Source of the DNA: Oryzias latipes
Taxonomy: Eukaryota > Chordata > Actinopteri > Beloniformes > Adrianichthyidae
Assembly (NCBI RefSeq): GCF_002234675.1
Contig: NC_019868.2
Span: 27,170,293-27,234,292 of the forward strand
Direction of reading: 5' to 3'
Length of the DNA stretch: 64,000 nt
Of this stretch, positions 10,739 to 23,819 are shown piece by piece; within the stretch, counting starts at the first letter, position 1, and the number at the start of each line of letters is the position of its first letter. A program made the position numbers and the translations under genes. The notes beneath the pieces are model-generated. The model did not search any database, was not told where the DNA came from, and saw nothing but the letters and a program-made list of their open reading frames with translations.

Positions 10739-13700
10739 CCACCGGAAACTTGAGATTTTGTTGGATCTCTTCCCTTTTTACTCCTAGTTCCTGGCCCCAA
10801 GGGGTGAAGCGACTCTTCAACCCATCCTACTCATCCAACCCAAACACAGAGCAACCCAAAAGCGCCATCAAACGAGAACACACTCCGGCTGCAGACCACA
10901 TCAGAGGGTGTCCATTCCACAGTCCACAGGTCCTTAGATAAACACATTATTCTAGATTAAACGCTTCCCATATTTGTTATTCTTTCATTTGAAACTCCAG
11001 GCGGATTTGGTATGAAACCCCAAATCAGATGCGCATTCTTTTGAAAGAGAGAGCGGGCCGACGGGGAAGCATGCTGAAAGTTTGGTGAATGAGGGGGGCG
11101 GATGAGAATTCCCTTTCGGAGCGAGAACTTGCAACAACATTTGTGCAGATTCAGCCGATCACTCCGGCTTCTTCCTCACACCCGTCCAACAAAGACGGCG
11201 CTGTTTTGTCAAGAAGTGCTCGCCCCCCCTCCCTGAAACTTACCCAACCCTATTCAGCATTCTGCACAAAACCAGGAAGTGTGCTCTCCACGGAGGTCCA
11301 CCGCTGGCTCCGAATCAGATCCAATTGATTCAAGAGGCGCTGATCCTCAGAGGGCCGCGGCGGTGTGTGAGAGGCTTTTATTTCCACGCCACACCAGTTT
11401 GAATAGACATAGAAGGTGACAGATGAGCAGCACAGCTGTCCGCTGGGAGGCCTAAACTGTAGACTTTGTAGACAGTGATGATTGTCCTGCTCAATTATGC
11501 TGTTATGCTGAAATTACTGCCAGAGCCCCCACCCCCTCACCCCCTGTCAGAGTCCAGGTTGGAGGCAGCAGTGAGGTGATGATGTGTGTTGAGAGATCAC
11601 AGATTGGCCTCCTACAGGTACCGGACAGCCGGGTGGAGCTGCTGAAGGAGACGGGGTTGCAAAGCCTCTTTTATCAATCACCACTTACAAATCCAACACT
11701 TTCCTTCACGTTGAGGCGGGGGGGTGGGGGGCTGGTGGGGAGGACGGTTCTCCACCGTTCGCTCAAACATTAGCAGTCATCGCACAATCCAGTCACCAAG
11801 TGTGTCTGAAAATCATCCACAATCTGATGCTCTTGAGTGATCCCTGCCTCGGCTTTCTGCATACTAATTCAGCCGTGGGCGACAAAGGAGAAGCACGTCG
11901 GGCTGTAACTCGCAGCAGAGCGTCAGCTTTCCTCCCAACGTGTTTATTTTCATAAACTGCGCAGCCTCGACTTCGCAGCGGAGCGACGTGCGTTGTGGAC
12001 AGAGCGTTCCTGCTGCAGTGCGTTTGATGTCTCTCTTGGACCCTGGAGACTTTGCTCATGCATAACCACAGTGTGTCTGTCTGATCTGCCTCTGCGTGCT
12101 GCTCGGAGAAGGTTAGGGTGGGCGTGGGGGGGGGGGGGGGACTTGCACATTAAGCAACGTGCTCCTGAATAAACACAACTTTGCGGTGGAAGAAAACAAA
12201 AGCAAAGAGGACTTCTGTAATATTTATTGAGTGAGAAGAGCTAAAAAGGGAACGGCTCGTCCTGCATCATTTAGCTCTCCGCATCGGCTGCGTAAAAACC
12301 TTCTACCGCTGAAGTTCTCCATCCTGGCTGCGCGTTGAACTGGGAGCCGGGGGGTGTGGTGATGGTGGTTCAGTATGCTGGTGAGGACTCTCCAACTGCA
12401 GAGGGGGCACAGGGGTCACGAGGTGTGCGTCTGTGTTGCTGCGATGGCAGCATCGGTCCTCCAGGGCTCAGCGGGCTAATTAATAATGAATCCCAGAGAC
12501 TCTGCGTTTGAAATGCAGATGTGTGAATGCCGGCTCCGCCTGCTCCTTCAGAAGGACTGGTGCGTGTGCGTGTGTGTGTTTGCGTCTTAGTGTGGGGGTG
12601 TTCGAGGGCCGCAGGGAAAAGTGTGTTAGCTGGTTGTTTAGCTGTGGCAGAGAATTTGCCGCCGTAGCCTACATGAAACTCGCAGGGGCCATTAATTAAA
12701 CATCGAGCACATTTGACTTTTGAGTGAGATTTTTTGAAAGACCGTCATCAGATTTTGATCTGAGGGGGTTTTCATAACAAGCCTGCCCTCCTTCCTGCTC
12801 CAGAGTCCTCGTCCGTGCACCAGCTCTCTGCAGAAGAGGAAAAAAGCAGAGGAGGATGCGGGTTAACAAGTGGATGAAGATGCGGAGAGGTGTCCAACTT
12901 CCCAGACTTGATGAAGTCTGTTGACTTTTTTTTCTCTGTTTGAGCAGTTGAATATTTAGCCATTTGATGCCTATTGATGCAAATATGCACCAAACCATTC
13001 TGCTCCAAACTTCCCTCCATTTAGAATCTACTTGAAAGGAGAAACAGTTATTTTATTTTTCTTACAAAGGGGTGAACAGATGGTTATGCTGTGTAAAAAC
13101 CTAAGAGCTGACCCACAAATAGAGAAACCCCCTTTGTACTCAGCACCTGTAACACAAGAAACTCCACAACAAGAGAAATGAGAATGGTTCTAATTAATAT
13201 CTTTTACATGATTACAGATAAAAGATGAAATCTAAAGTAATATTCCAGCTGTTGCTTGAGCTGCACATCTTTTTTCCTTCGATTGATCCGTTTGGAAGCA
13301 AAACGGTCGTTAATGCTGGACCTGCTGCAGCTGAACTCATCCTCTAATTGCCTAAATGTGATTTTACGCTGCAAATCGTTCAATTATTTCTGTGCTAATA
13401 TTAAAGACCTTCGATATTTAATTTAATTCTTTGCATGCAGTGTCCCCATCATAATGTAATTCCAGAAATCTCAATGACACCGACATAAAGGAGCTGTGAA
13501 AATCAAAGGTGTTTACTGCTGTTTAGATGTATTATTTCATTGACTTAAAACTTTCTTTTTTTAAGAGAATTTGCAATACTTGGTAAATTATGTGTTTTGT
13601 TCAAATTACCAGGCAGATTTTTTAATTAGTTTTCTTTTTAACAAGTATCATTTTTATTTTAAAACTTCAGATCAGGATGGTTTGGAATGGCAGTTCAGAT

Positions 13701-15900
13701 AAAATTCCAGCAACACTTAAATCTCCAGCTGCAGTAGACGATTTAGCCCATTTCTGAACTCTTATTATATATATATATATATATATATATTATTTGTTTT
13801 TGGTATTTTAAGTGTATTTATCCTTTTGTAGTATTTTGTGTCTAATCCAAGCATGTCCAGGACCAAAATTCCTGGACTTTCAGGAAGCTTTATGATGTTG
13901 TATAGTTATGTAAACACAGTTTTACGTGATGTCTGTGAAGTCAGCAAAACGCAGAGAATCCCAAAACGCCGACAACCGGAGAGCGCGTTGCGTCTGAGCG
14001 CACGGTTTTACGCATGCGCTTAGGGTACTATTCCACACCTGTGCATCTCAATAAACAACACATAAACACAGAGTGTTTGTCTGTTTGTCAGCTTTTAATT
14101 TTTTAAAGCTTAAACGACATTTGTAGTAAAAAAACAGTCCTGAAAATGAACAGCTTATCAGAGAAAAAACATGAAATTGGCTCTGTCTCCTCTGAACATG
14201 GTGTCACTGTCCTTCATTAGCAACGCCACGGGTTAATGGACTATTGATTTTTGTGTCTAGAAGCTTGGAGGACGACTTAGTTTAGACTGAAATATGACAA
14301 AGGATTAAAAAAACGCAGGCAAAAGAACAAATTAGGACAAACGTTTGCTTTAAAAAGAAACTAAAGGATTTTTTGTTTTCTTATTGGCAGAAAGCCACAA
14401 AAAAGTAGCCTTTGTCCTGCTAGGAGATAAATAAATAACCAGCGGTCATTGTTGGCCCGCTGAAGCAGAGATTTTTTGACTCCGTGGGGGAAAGTTTGCA
14501 AAGGTCATGACTCCAAAAGTGACAGGTCCTGCCCTGAAGCCAAAGGCTGTCTCTGCAGCAGACTGCAGCTGATTTATCTGCAGCAGCAGCAGCAGCTCAG
14601 AGTTTTGCTCCAAACAATAAAAACCAAAAGGCTGTTACATTTATTTGAATGAAATAAACAAAAAATATTGCAAACTCCAAATTGGAAAACAAAATAACAT
14701 TGTGTAAAGTCACATTATTTTGTGCAATCCTGGACGTTTTAAGGTAAAACAAAAAGATTAAATATATATTACATTTACCCCTGAACAATATTGGCACATT
14801 TTTTCTTCATAAATTGTCAATTTAAAAGCTTTTTTATTTGCAGCCATTTATTTGCAGATCCAAAACGGGGAAAAAACATAATGTTTCATATAACAGACTA
14901 TTCTTTGCATTTTATGTCAATTTTGGCATTTATTTTAAAAATAATTTAAGGGGAAATCCACACCTTTTCTTTTTGTTTTGAACAACAACAAATTAATCTT
15001 TTTTTTAATCCTTTGTGCCCAGTCTTTGTTTTCTTTTTACAAAGTGCATCATTTCGGCGTTTCGGTGTTTGTTTATTTATCCAGCTGTACATATATAAAT
15101 AAATATATAGCGAGTAAACAGCCTGAGTCACGGGATAATCTGTTAAAAAAAGAAAATCCCTCAGCCGCCGCGCGCGCAAAACGCAAACAACCAGAAACAG
15201 GCGATTCTACAAAAAAAGGCAAAGAATAAAATTAAAGAAATTACAGCTCGTTTGTTTTGAAGCAGTAATATGCGCTTTGGTAGGAGAGAGCCCGCAGTGC
15301 TGCAAGTGTAGCAGAGCTGGCTCGGGTTATTTCTGTGAATGGGCTCTTTATTGGAGGCGCGGAGCGGGGATTTGCCTTTTATTCGCCTCGCTATGGAAAC
15401 GCGCTCGACGGCAGAAAAATGTTGATGTGAATAAAAGGGAATCGGCACAAGGAGCGTTTCTAGAGAAGCATCTGTTACACTTAGAAACTTAGACTATGGA
15501 GAGCATCACCCCTCCCCCCACCCCATCTGAAAGTCCATGCGCCACAAAAACACACTATTTTTTGCAATACAGAAACTGTGCCACGTTTTATTTATTATTT
15601 ACTTCTGCTTAAGGAGGAATTGGAAATCACGTTTTACACTTTCTGCGCTTCACAGAGACTTAATCTTTGGCAAAAAGACTTTTCTTAAACGGATGATTAA
15701 TTCTCCGAAATCAATTTCTCGTAGTGTGTAATCAATATAACAGCGCTGCCGTGCAATGTGGGGCTACTTCCCAACAAACATCACTTTCTCCACCCCTGAA
15801 GACGCAAAACCGAGTGATCCAGTTCACTAAAACTGGGGAAGTGGAGCAACAAACTGCAGATCATCAAACAATCAATCACTTTGGCCCACAATCTAAGAGG
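10739..15900. other. Non-coding DNA upstream of pou3f4
   Basis: No exon is supported. It holds a G15 run (12126-12140), an AT microsatellite (about 13766-13790) and a perfect POU octamer ATGCAAAT at 12977-12984. Some unique stretches (for example 12230-12330 and 13240-13440) look mixed enough in composition to be regulatory, but nothing here proves it. Confidence 0.5.
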
Positions 15901-16191
15901 CGTAAAGATTTAAAACGCAGCTAAAAAAAAAAATCAAAATCCACAATGGACTCCTCTTTCTGCCACCTAAAGTGCCCCATCTCCCCCTGGATCCTGTCTA
16001 CCGTTGCTCTGCTGCCTCCAGCCCCTCCAGCGGTTTAATCCGCATCTCCATCCCTCCGGTCAGCTCACCTGCCGCGGCCTTCCTCCCCCTCCGCTCTCCG
16101 CGGCTCAGTTTTAAAGCTCGCCTCGCTGTTCCTTTAATGACTTTCTGGTGGCTGCAGCCTTCTTTTATTTCTCCTAAATGTATGAAAATGT

Positions 16192-16199
16192 ATGCAAAT
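16192..16199 (+). promoter_or_regulatory. Octamer ATGCAAAT, candidate POU site
   Basis: Perfect match to the classical POU-protein binding octamer, about 910 bp upstream of the pou3f4 start codon. It sits in a unique segment (about 16170-16370) that also holds AATTA homeodomain-type cores. Autoregulation by a POU factor is plausible but inferred. Confidence 0.4.
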
Positions 16200-16961
16200 T
16201 TAAATCAAGCTTAACCCGGGGAGCTGGAGCAATATGTTTAATGGAGTTTCAAACCAATAAGAGGACTGTGACGCAGCCTTCTAATGGCAAATATAATTAC
16301 GCAGCAAAGTTCCCTTCGAGATGTAGTTATTTTTCAACCCACGATGGCTGTGGAATAATTAAGTGAGCAAGGAGAGGGTTTGGGTTCAAAACAGTGCCGC
16401 AATGTGCGCAAAAGGGCGACGAAGAATGCAATTCTTTGACTTTAGACTAAGTTGTAATTTATTTTTCTTTGGATATTTATTGAATTCGCAGTTTTATTTT
16501 AATGGCTGTCACAGAAATCTCGTTTCATGGATCAAACTAGTGTTTTACAGACCCGGTCTTGTGTTGTTTTCATCTCGTGATTAAGGATTAAAAATGAGCC
16601 TCGCGTAAATTACCGTGCGTAAAACGCGCGTCTTTCCACAAACACCTGAGGAAATTTCTCTTAAGTTAATCATTAGGAGCAAGAACTGCTTTTAGTTTGA
16701 TTGTACCTCTGTAATTTAAGTGCTGGCACGTCTATGAAATGCCACTGCGCTTTAATCTCTTTCTTCGCACGCGCTCAAGGGTGACAGGAGCAGCAATAAA
16801 CCCGCGCGTAAATCAGTTGGAAACTTTAATTAATAAACAGGAACTGCGCTCTGCGCTCGCATCACTCTGCAGCCAAACCCAATGGACCAGGACCCCAGGA
16901 CCCACACTTCCGGTTCGACTGCTCCGCTTTCCAAGGAGGACGTCCCGACTTCTGCGCCGTC

Positions 16962-16966
16962 ATTGG
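16962..16966 (-). promoter_or_regulatory. Inverted CCAAT box upstream of pou3f4
   Basis: ATTGG, the reverse complement of CCAAT, lies about 145 bp before the start codon. I see no TATA box at a fitting distance, so the promoter is probably TATA-less. Transcription start unknown. Confidence 0.35.
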
Positions 16967-17110
16967 TCGAAACGTGTCCCCGGGAGGAGTGTGAGTGGTG
17001 GCGCGGGCTGTCAGTCAGTGCCAGGCAGCTGCCAGCTCTGGGAGAGGGGGGATGTCAGAGGCTGAGCTGCCGCCTCTCTTCAGTAGCATTGGTGGGGTTG
17101 AGCAGCCAGC

Positions 17111-18196
17111 ATGGCCACAGCTGCCTCCAGCCCCTATACCCTGCTCAGCTCCAGCTCCATGATCCACGCGGACAGCCAGGCCATGCAGCCTGCGAGTCCA
17201 TACAGAGCGCATCAGAAACTCCTCCAGAGTGACTACCTGCAGAGCGTCCAGAGCAACGGGCACCCCCTCGGGCACCAGTGGGCGACCAGCCTGTCGGAGG
17301 GCAGCCCCTGGTCGACCTCCATGGAGCAGCAGGACATCAAACCAGGCCGGGAGGACCTGCAGCTCGGCATCATCCACCACCGCTCCCCGCACGTCGCGCA
17401 CCACTCCCCTCATCACAACAACCACCCGGGAGGCTGGGGGACTCCGGTTTCCCACAACAACTCCTCCATCACCAGCGGGCAGCAGATCAACCTCTACTCC
17501 CAGACGGGCTTCACTGTCAACGGCATGCTGGATCACGGCGGGCTCACACCGCCGTCCAACCCACAGGGCCAAGGCATGCACCCGGGCCTCAGGGACACGC
17601 TCAGCCCCGAGCACAGCGACCTCGGCGGGCACCACTGCCACGACCACTCCGACGAGGAGACGCCAACCTCGGACGAGCTGGAGCACTTTGCCAAGCAGTT
17701 CAAACAGAGGCGGATCAAGCTGGGCTTCACGCAGGCGGACGTGGGCTTGGCTCTGGGCACGCTGTATGGTAACGTCTTTTCCCAAACCACCATCTGCAGG
17801 TTCGAGGCGCTGCAGCTGAGCTTTAAGAACATGTGCAAACTAAAGCCGCTGCTGAACAAGTGGCTGGAGGAGGCGGACTCCTCCACGGGCAGCTCCAGCA
17901 GTATAGACAAGATAGCAGCTCAGGGGAGAAAGAGGAAGAAGAGGACGTCCATCGAGGTGAGCGTGAAGGGAGTTCTGGAGACGCACTTTCTTAAGTGTCC
18001 AAAGCCGTCCGCGCAGGAGATCTCCTCGCTGGCGGACTCGCTGCAGCTGGAGAAGGAGGTGGTGCGCGTGTGGTTCTGCAACCGCAGGCAGAAGGAGAAG
18101 CGCATGACTCCGCCGGGGGAGCCTCCGCCGCCTCCTCCGCACGAGGGACCCTATTCTCACAGCGGGGGGGACGCGTCCTCGTGCCACGATCTCTGA
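17111..18196 (+). CDS. pou3f4: POU domain class 3 transcription factor 4 (Brn-4 type)
   Basis: A 361-residue, single-exon nuclear transcription factor that binds octamer-like DNA. In vertebrates POU3F4 acts in neural tube, inner-ear mesenchyme and brain, and human POU3F4 loss causes X-linked deafness. The N-terminus (MATAASSPY), the [16 protein letters not shown] stretch, the [11 protein letters not shown] block and the C-terminal SCHDL match POU3F4 rather than POU3F1, F2 or F3; the human protein is also 361 residues. The POU-specific domain covers about residues 182-256, a short linker follows, and the homeodomain covers about 272-331 with RKRKKRTS at its start and the recognition helix [12 protein letters not shown]. 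His-rich stretches lie at about 89-106 and 174-179, and a Pro run at 338-343. The start codon has A at -3 and G at +4. No introns, as usual for class III POU genes. The frame is intact, with no odd residues in either DNA-binding domain. Confidence 0.96.
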   Translation: MATAASSPYTLLSSSSMIHADSQAMQPASPYRAHQKLLQSDYLQSVQSNGHPLGHQWATSLSEGSPWSTSMEQQDIKPGREDLQLGIIHHRSPHVAHHSPHHNNHPGGWGTPVSHNNSSITSGQQINLYSQTGFTVNGMLDHGGLTPPSNPQGQGMHPGLRDTLSPEHSDLGGHHCHDHSDEETPTSDELEHFAKQFKQRRIKLGFTQADVGLALGTLYGNVFSQTTICRFEALQLSFKNMCKLKPLLNKWLEEADSSTGSSSSIDKIAAQGRKRKKRTSIEVSVKGVLETHFLKCPKPSAQEISSLADSLQLEKEVVRVWFCNRRQKEKRMTPPGEPPPPPPHEGPYSHSGGDASSCHDL

Positions 18197-19150
18197 CCGG
18201 AGGCGCGGGGGGAGGAATACCGCGAGCGCAGAGGCTCGCGCTGGCCTCTTCCCAGCCGCGCGCCTCTCGTCTCGGCACAGACTTCTCCAGACGCCTCCCG
18301 CTCTGGATCCCAACAGAGACACCTGCTCAGCCTTCTCTCAGTCACGGGGGCATTTTTCTAAAAAACAAAACAAAAAAAAGACAAGAAAAAAAGTGTCTCA
18401 GTCACTTTCGGAACCCGCCGACTTCTTTTTTCTACGTCACGGATTTAAAAATGTGCCTATAATGTACCTTCCAGCGCCTTCTGCTAGTCTCCTAAAGATG
18501 TTAACGCGGGACTGAAGCTGTTTGGGTTTCCCTCAAACAAACGCAAGGCTCTCATCCCTCTTCCTAATTGATTTGTTGCAGCTCCAGGTGCTCCCAAAAA
18601 CATCTTTGATAACAATTTTTTTTACAACATTAAAGCACTTGGAAGATTTGTATTCTTCCATATTCTTGTTTGTAGCTTCCGCGCAGAGTTCCAGCTTCCT
18701 TTTTTATTCTTTTCATTTTACTGACTCTCGACCATATAAACTGTGTAGACTCTGATCCAGAGAATTAGAAAGACCTGCCTATAATTTTAATGTACGCTCA
18801 ATTCAATATAAACAAACAAACAAAAACATTTTATAATCACAAATATTCCTGGATTTGGTTTTGTTTACTTCGTATTTGTACAGTTTTATATATTATCCCT
18901 TTTGAAGTCGTTAATTTAAACATTTGCTGTTAGTTATTCATGCACTTAATTAGTGATGTTTAAAGAAAAAAGCAGGAAAACAAACAAATAAAAAAACACA
19001 GAACATATTTTCCATAACGATCGAAATGTTTCAGCAGTTTTATTCCAAATTACAATGACAGCTCGAGCAATTATTTATTTTCACTATAAAGCTTGTATTA
19101 TGTTTTGAAATAATATTAATAATAATAAAAATGTATGTTGTAATAAAATG
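18197..19150 (+). other. pou3f4 3' UTR (end uncertain)
   Basis: AT-rich sequence after the stop codon. Candidate polyadenylation signals AATAAA lie at 18987-18992, 19124-19129 and 19142-19147. Which is used cannot be told from sequence alone. Confidence 0.45.
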
Positions 19151-22119
19151 TTTTTTTTTCTCTGTTTAAAAGAGAAATTGATGTTTGTAAAATTATTAAA
19201 TAATTTCCTATTGGAGGCAAATTTACATTTTTTAAATATTTTTAGAAAAGTGGTGTTTTTTTTGACAGATTTATTTTATTACGTCACTAAATCTAGAAAA
19301 ATTGGACATATTTTTGCTTATATTTCTAAAGCTTCAGTTTTAGTCTGAAGTCAAAAGGCAGCTGTAAAATGTCCAGCGGTTCAACAGGATCTCTGCGGAT
19401 CACAGCAACGCTGAGGCGCTTTCTCCACTGAAATGTTATTGTCCGGGCCCTCTGCCCTCCTCAATCAGACATGCGTGATTTATCGCCTGGGCTGCTGGGC
19501 CTGACATAAAAAAAAAAACACAATGACACACTGACACGCGCACCAGAGCAGATGCATTTCATTTCAAATACTACAGCTGTGCATAATTGGGGTGAAATAG
19601 ACAGAAGATGCACAAACAAATAAATGTGGAGCCTGAAAATAATTTCTAGATTGAAATAAGTGTGGATGCAGCTCTGCTTGGCATCATTCAGAAATAGATC
19701 CGGGGAAAGGAGGGAGGGTGAAGGAAGCGAAAGAAGAGGACAGGGAGAGGGGAAGAGGAAAGGCGGAAGGGTGCTAGCGCAGAGCCTGACTGGAATACTA
19801 ATGCGTCTGAATTTATGCATCTCCTCAGTCTGCAACCCCGGGAGGGGGTGGGGGAGACAGAGAAAAGGGAGGGTGTGAAGGGTGGAGGTGAAAGAGGGCG
19901 GTTATGTTGAAGAACAGGGAAGTAAAATCATGGCTGATTGATTCCATCCATCTATTTAGGTCTGAAATAATCCCTGATTTCTTTGGGATGGGGGGGGGGG
20001 GGGGGGCAAAAGTGCAAAAAGAAACAGCGCTCCTCTGCATCCTCACCCTGCAAAAGAGTCGACCTTTACTCACACATCCACATGTGTGTTTAAAGTGGAT
20101 CACCCACAAGAATACCCCACCAGTGTAAAAAAAAAAAAAAAGATGACTTTCCTTTGAAGGTCAATGAAAACAAAAGCTCACTTTAGAGATTTCAGTATTT
20201 AAAAAAAAAATATTTGACTCAGATTTGCTATTTTTCTATCTGAACTAGTAAAACAGTTTATGAGAAACAACACAGTAAAGGGAGAAGGGACTCGAACCGC
20301 ATCAGATTGAGGATTAAGCAGAATTGGACACACGCTTCTGTAGAATTACACCTCATGAAAAACGTCCTGAAAATTATATTCAAGTTGTAAAAGACTGATA
20401 AACAGGCTTGATTTGGCTTTTATTTGTATATTTTTTCAACACAAAATAAAGCAAAGTAAACAGTAGGACAGGACTCTTTGCAGTCTCAGGTCACATAGAG
20501 GACACTGAGAGTCACAGTTCACTTTATTTAGACACAACCAACATCATGTCTGGCTCCCCTTTTGCTTCACATAAACAGAAACCTCACATGGAGGATCAGG
20601 AATGGGATCGATTGTTTCTTTTTTTAAACAAATTTAAATTAAAACTCTGATAATTTCTCTATTTCATGGACTCGTGCTTTCAGAAAAAGGATAAATGTGG
20701 CCATAAATGCTTAATATTTAAGTTAATTTAGTCTTTTTTTATTGTTGTTTTGTACAAACTAAAAATTCAAAAGCACCAAAATATTTTGGAAGGTTATCAG
20801 ATATAAGCATAACTTTCTGGGAAAAATGAAAAATGTAAATCAAATTTAAAAATTAAAATGTTCCAGGGTTAGAGTGAAAAATATTTAATTTGCAAAAAAG
20901 AAAAGGATTTGTGATATTTTATGATTAGAATAATCTAAAAATGTGTCTTTTATTTTACAAAAACAACAAAGGTCACCTTTTGTGAAGATTACATAAATGA
21001 TTGTTGTTTTTTTTAATTTGTTTTGAAAGCTAAATACTTTTAGACGATCACCTTTCAATTTGGGTTGATCATATCAACGTGAAAAAAAATTATCATTTTT
21101 TTTTCCTTGCATTTTTCCCTTGCACCACATCTGTTTATACTCCCTCATGTCTCTGAAGGGTACTGGTGCTACCTCACAGTGACCACACTTGATAAGTGAT
21201 CACCTGAGGGCAGAGGACCACTCTCAGTATTGATAACGCATTAGAGGACAGTTGGCTCCAAATCAACTGTAGCTGGAGAGAAAACGAAGAGGAGGAAGCT
21301 GTGCGAGAAAGGAGGTGTCGGAGAAGAAAAGAGAAGACAGAGCAATCCGAAATAGGATTAATCGTGTAACCTAAAATCAATTTCACATCCTCAGCTCTGG
21401 CATCCCCTGACAGGGATGGGCAGCTTTTAGGCTGGGGGGGGGGACATCCGAGCAACCCAACGTGGAAATAAAAATCTTCACGGATGGAGGAAGGAAATGA
21501 AACTCTTCATATCTGCTGTCAAAATTTAAGTTGGGAAGTGTGCGCACAATCTGCTTCCCTTTCCAACACAGTTGACAAAATAACTTGGCATTGATTTTTT
21601 TTCCAAGGTTTTCATCATGCATGCTAGTATAATTTTGTTTATGTAACAAAATCTGGTGCTAAATTTGTGAACAGCAGTCATGTGTGATCCTCATGATCCT
21701 CACCATCGTTGCTGCGGCATCTGTGTCTTTGCAAGTGTTGTAACTCTTGCAGCTCCTCTGCCGTGGTGCGGCGTGATTGCTCCATTAAGGAACACAAAGT
21801 GACAACTACAGTTTGTTATTTTGAGGCTGCACATTGTGCTGCCATGTTAGGTGGTCACACATGGCTGCATGCTGACAATTAAGAGGTCATATTTCATACT
21901 GGCATGTTAAGAGAAAGTCTGTCACCAGACTACAAGCATGTCTGTTAAACTGCAGGCGTTTGGCTGCCTAACTCTAACCAGCCCAGACTTGGGCTCCTTT
22001 CGCACCACGCCGGTTTGAGCCGGACTAAAAGTTTTTTTGCTCAGACTGTCCAAGGTGTGAAAGCTCTCGTAACCTTTGGCGTTCCTTGAATTATTGTATT
22101 TCTTTGACCGTTTATACAA
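19151..22119. other. Intergenic, no gene seen
   Basis: AT-rich. Two unique stretches (about 19340-19480 and 19540-19690) have the even composition of conserved non-coding DNA but cannot be proven so here. A G17 run lies at 19990-20006. Confidence 0.5.
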
Positions 22120-22301
22120 CTAACATAAATCCAACGGATTCAGAAGCTGAGAAAAGTGGTTTTGCTTTGATATGCAACACTTTACCTTTTGACGGCTCAA
22201 ACGCGCCTTTCTCCATAGCAGAATCAGCTGATTTATGATGATTTCATAAAGTGTTGCATATCAACGTAAAGCCACCTTTCTCAGCTTCAGAATTTATGTT
22301 A
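22120..22301. repeat. Foldback (hairpin) element
   Basis: 22138-22184 and 22247-22293 are imperfect reverse complements of about 47 nt (shared cores GAAGCTGAGAAA and GATATGCAACACTTTA). The outer ends extend the pairing through TAACATAAAT (22120 side) and ATTTATGTTA (about 22292-22301), with a 7-nt bulge on the left. The loop is about 62 nt and includes a small palindrome around AATCAGCTGATT. A MITE is the likeliest reading. A hairpin RNA is less likely because the arms are long and mismatched. Confidence 0.6.
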
Positions 22302-23344
22302 TTGCGTCATATTGAAGAGTTATTTTAGGTCAATGAGGGTGTGTTTGGTGTCTGCGACGACAGCTCTGGTGTAAAAGGATTCAAACCTGGTGCGGACAAA
22401 GAAACGTAGCCTTGGTACACCTGAAAAAATTGGGTTTTGAATGCATGCTTATGAACCTGTGTGTGATTCAATGATTTAAACCAAAAGAGGGGACAGTAAT
22501 GAATGTGATTTGATTATTTAGAGCAAAGCCTTTTACACAATTTAAATATAAAATCCATAGGTCAAATCTAAAACACTTGAATCAACAAAAAAACTGAAAA
22601 TGTCTCATGACGGCTTTATTGCCAGGTTTTCTTCTTGACTTTCTTCAGAGCTCATTTATTCCAAACCCAAATGAACCAGGTCTGGTAAACTATTCTGTTT
22701 TAAATGTTTTTGCAATATGATATCTCAGTGAAAAAGGCAAAATGAGGATAAGAAGGACGCACACACACACACACGCCACACCGCGTAGAAATTATTCCAT
22801 AGTCATAGTTCCTCCTGATTTTAGTCTAGTGTTGTCTGAAACTAGCTTTGACCCGGATAGGAAGAAATAACCCAAAGAAACACACATAAAAGCAGGTAGT
22901 CTTTCACCTTTACTTCCTCTCACCACTTTTAACAAAACAATTTACACGTATCTATCTATCTATCTATCTATGTCGATATATATGATATATTTTAAATAAT
23001 TAGGATTTCTTTGCATTCATGTTTTTTTCTTCTACTAAATTAAAGCACTCTATTGCACAGACCAAATGTCCTTGGCACATTTTGGTCCAAGACTTCTTGA
23101 AGAAAGCTGTCAAAGTTCATGTAAACTCTCTTGCAGATCAAAGAAAAAAATGTTGATCCACTTGAAAATATGAATTTTGATTGACTTGGAAGTGAACTCT
23201 GGTGTGGTCTATTGTGCAAAATCCAAAGGACTATTCATTGAGCTGAAGGGAACAAGTAAGCAAAAAAAAAGGGTTGGACCCTCACTCTACTAAGAGGTGT
23301 TGCCTACATAAACAGTCCACTCTTGAAAATGGTAAACGAAGTGT
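22302..23344. other. Intergenic, no gene seen
   Basis: Holds an AC microsatellite (about 22760-22774) and a TATC microsatellite (about 22949-22971). Nothing else is supported. Confidence 0.55.
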
Positions 23345-23570
23345 ACTTATAGGAGGCTCAAAGTGTTTTACAGCCAAAGTCTTATTCACCCTCATTCAAA
23401 TGCTGATGGAAACTCCGCTGCTGAACACTGGCACCAACCTATAACGACCAGGAGCAAAGAGGGATTCAGTGTCTTTCCCAAGGATACTTCTAGGTGGGAA
23501 CCAAACCTGCGACATTCTGATCAGAGTCTGACCACTCTACCTCCGTACCATGGGTGTTGAAAGTGCAACC
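23345..23570 (+). repeat. Common teleost interspersed repeat (unclassified)
   Basis: Phrases such as CAAAGTGTTTTACAG, TTCAGTGTCTTTCCCAAGGA and GACCACTCTACCTCCGTACC match, in decayed form, a repeat abundant in fish genomes. The class is not assigned. Confidence 0.5.
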
Positions 23571-23819
23571 AGACCAAATAAAGGAGTATAATTTCTCTGC
23601 GCCCTTCAGCCATTTGATCCAAGTCCTCCAGGATTTTCCACCTTTTTGTCTAAGTGGTCCCTTTTGGGTCCAGCGTTTATGGAAAGTCCCCTAATGGTTG
23701 GTGTGTTGTCAGGTCACGGTCCCCACAATGGTAAAAAGACTCACACACAGTGCTTGTGAGGCAGGACGACACACAATAAATCACTGTGTCTGATATCTTC
23801 ATTTGAGACAGAGGGCCAA

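Noticed and set aside
17015-17785. 256-residue minus-strand frame and a 196-residue plus-strand frame over pou3f4
   Set aside because: Both are shadows of the GC-rich pou3f4 coding sequence; no known domain, and the POU frame is certain.
22120-22301. microRNA precursor
   Set aside because: Arms are too long and imperfect and the loop is 62 nt; a MITE-like foldback fits better.
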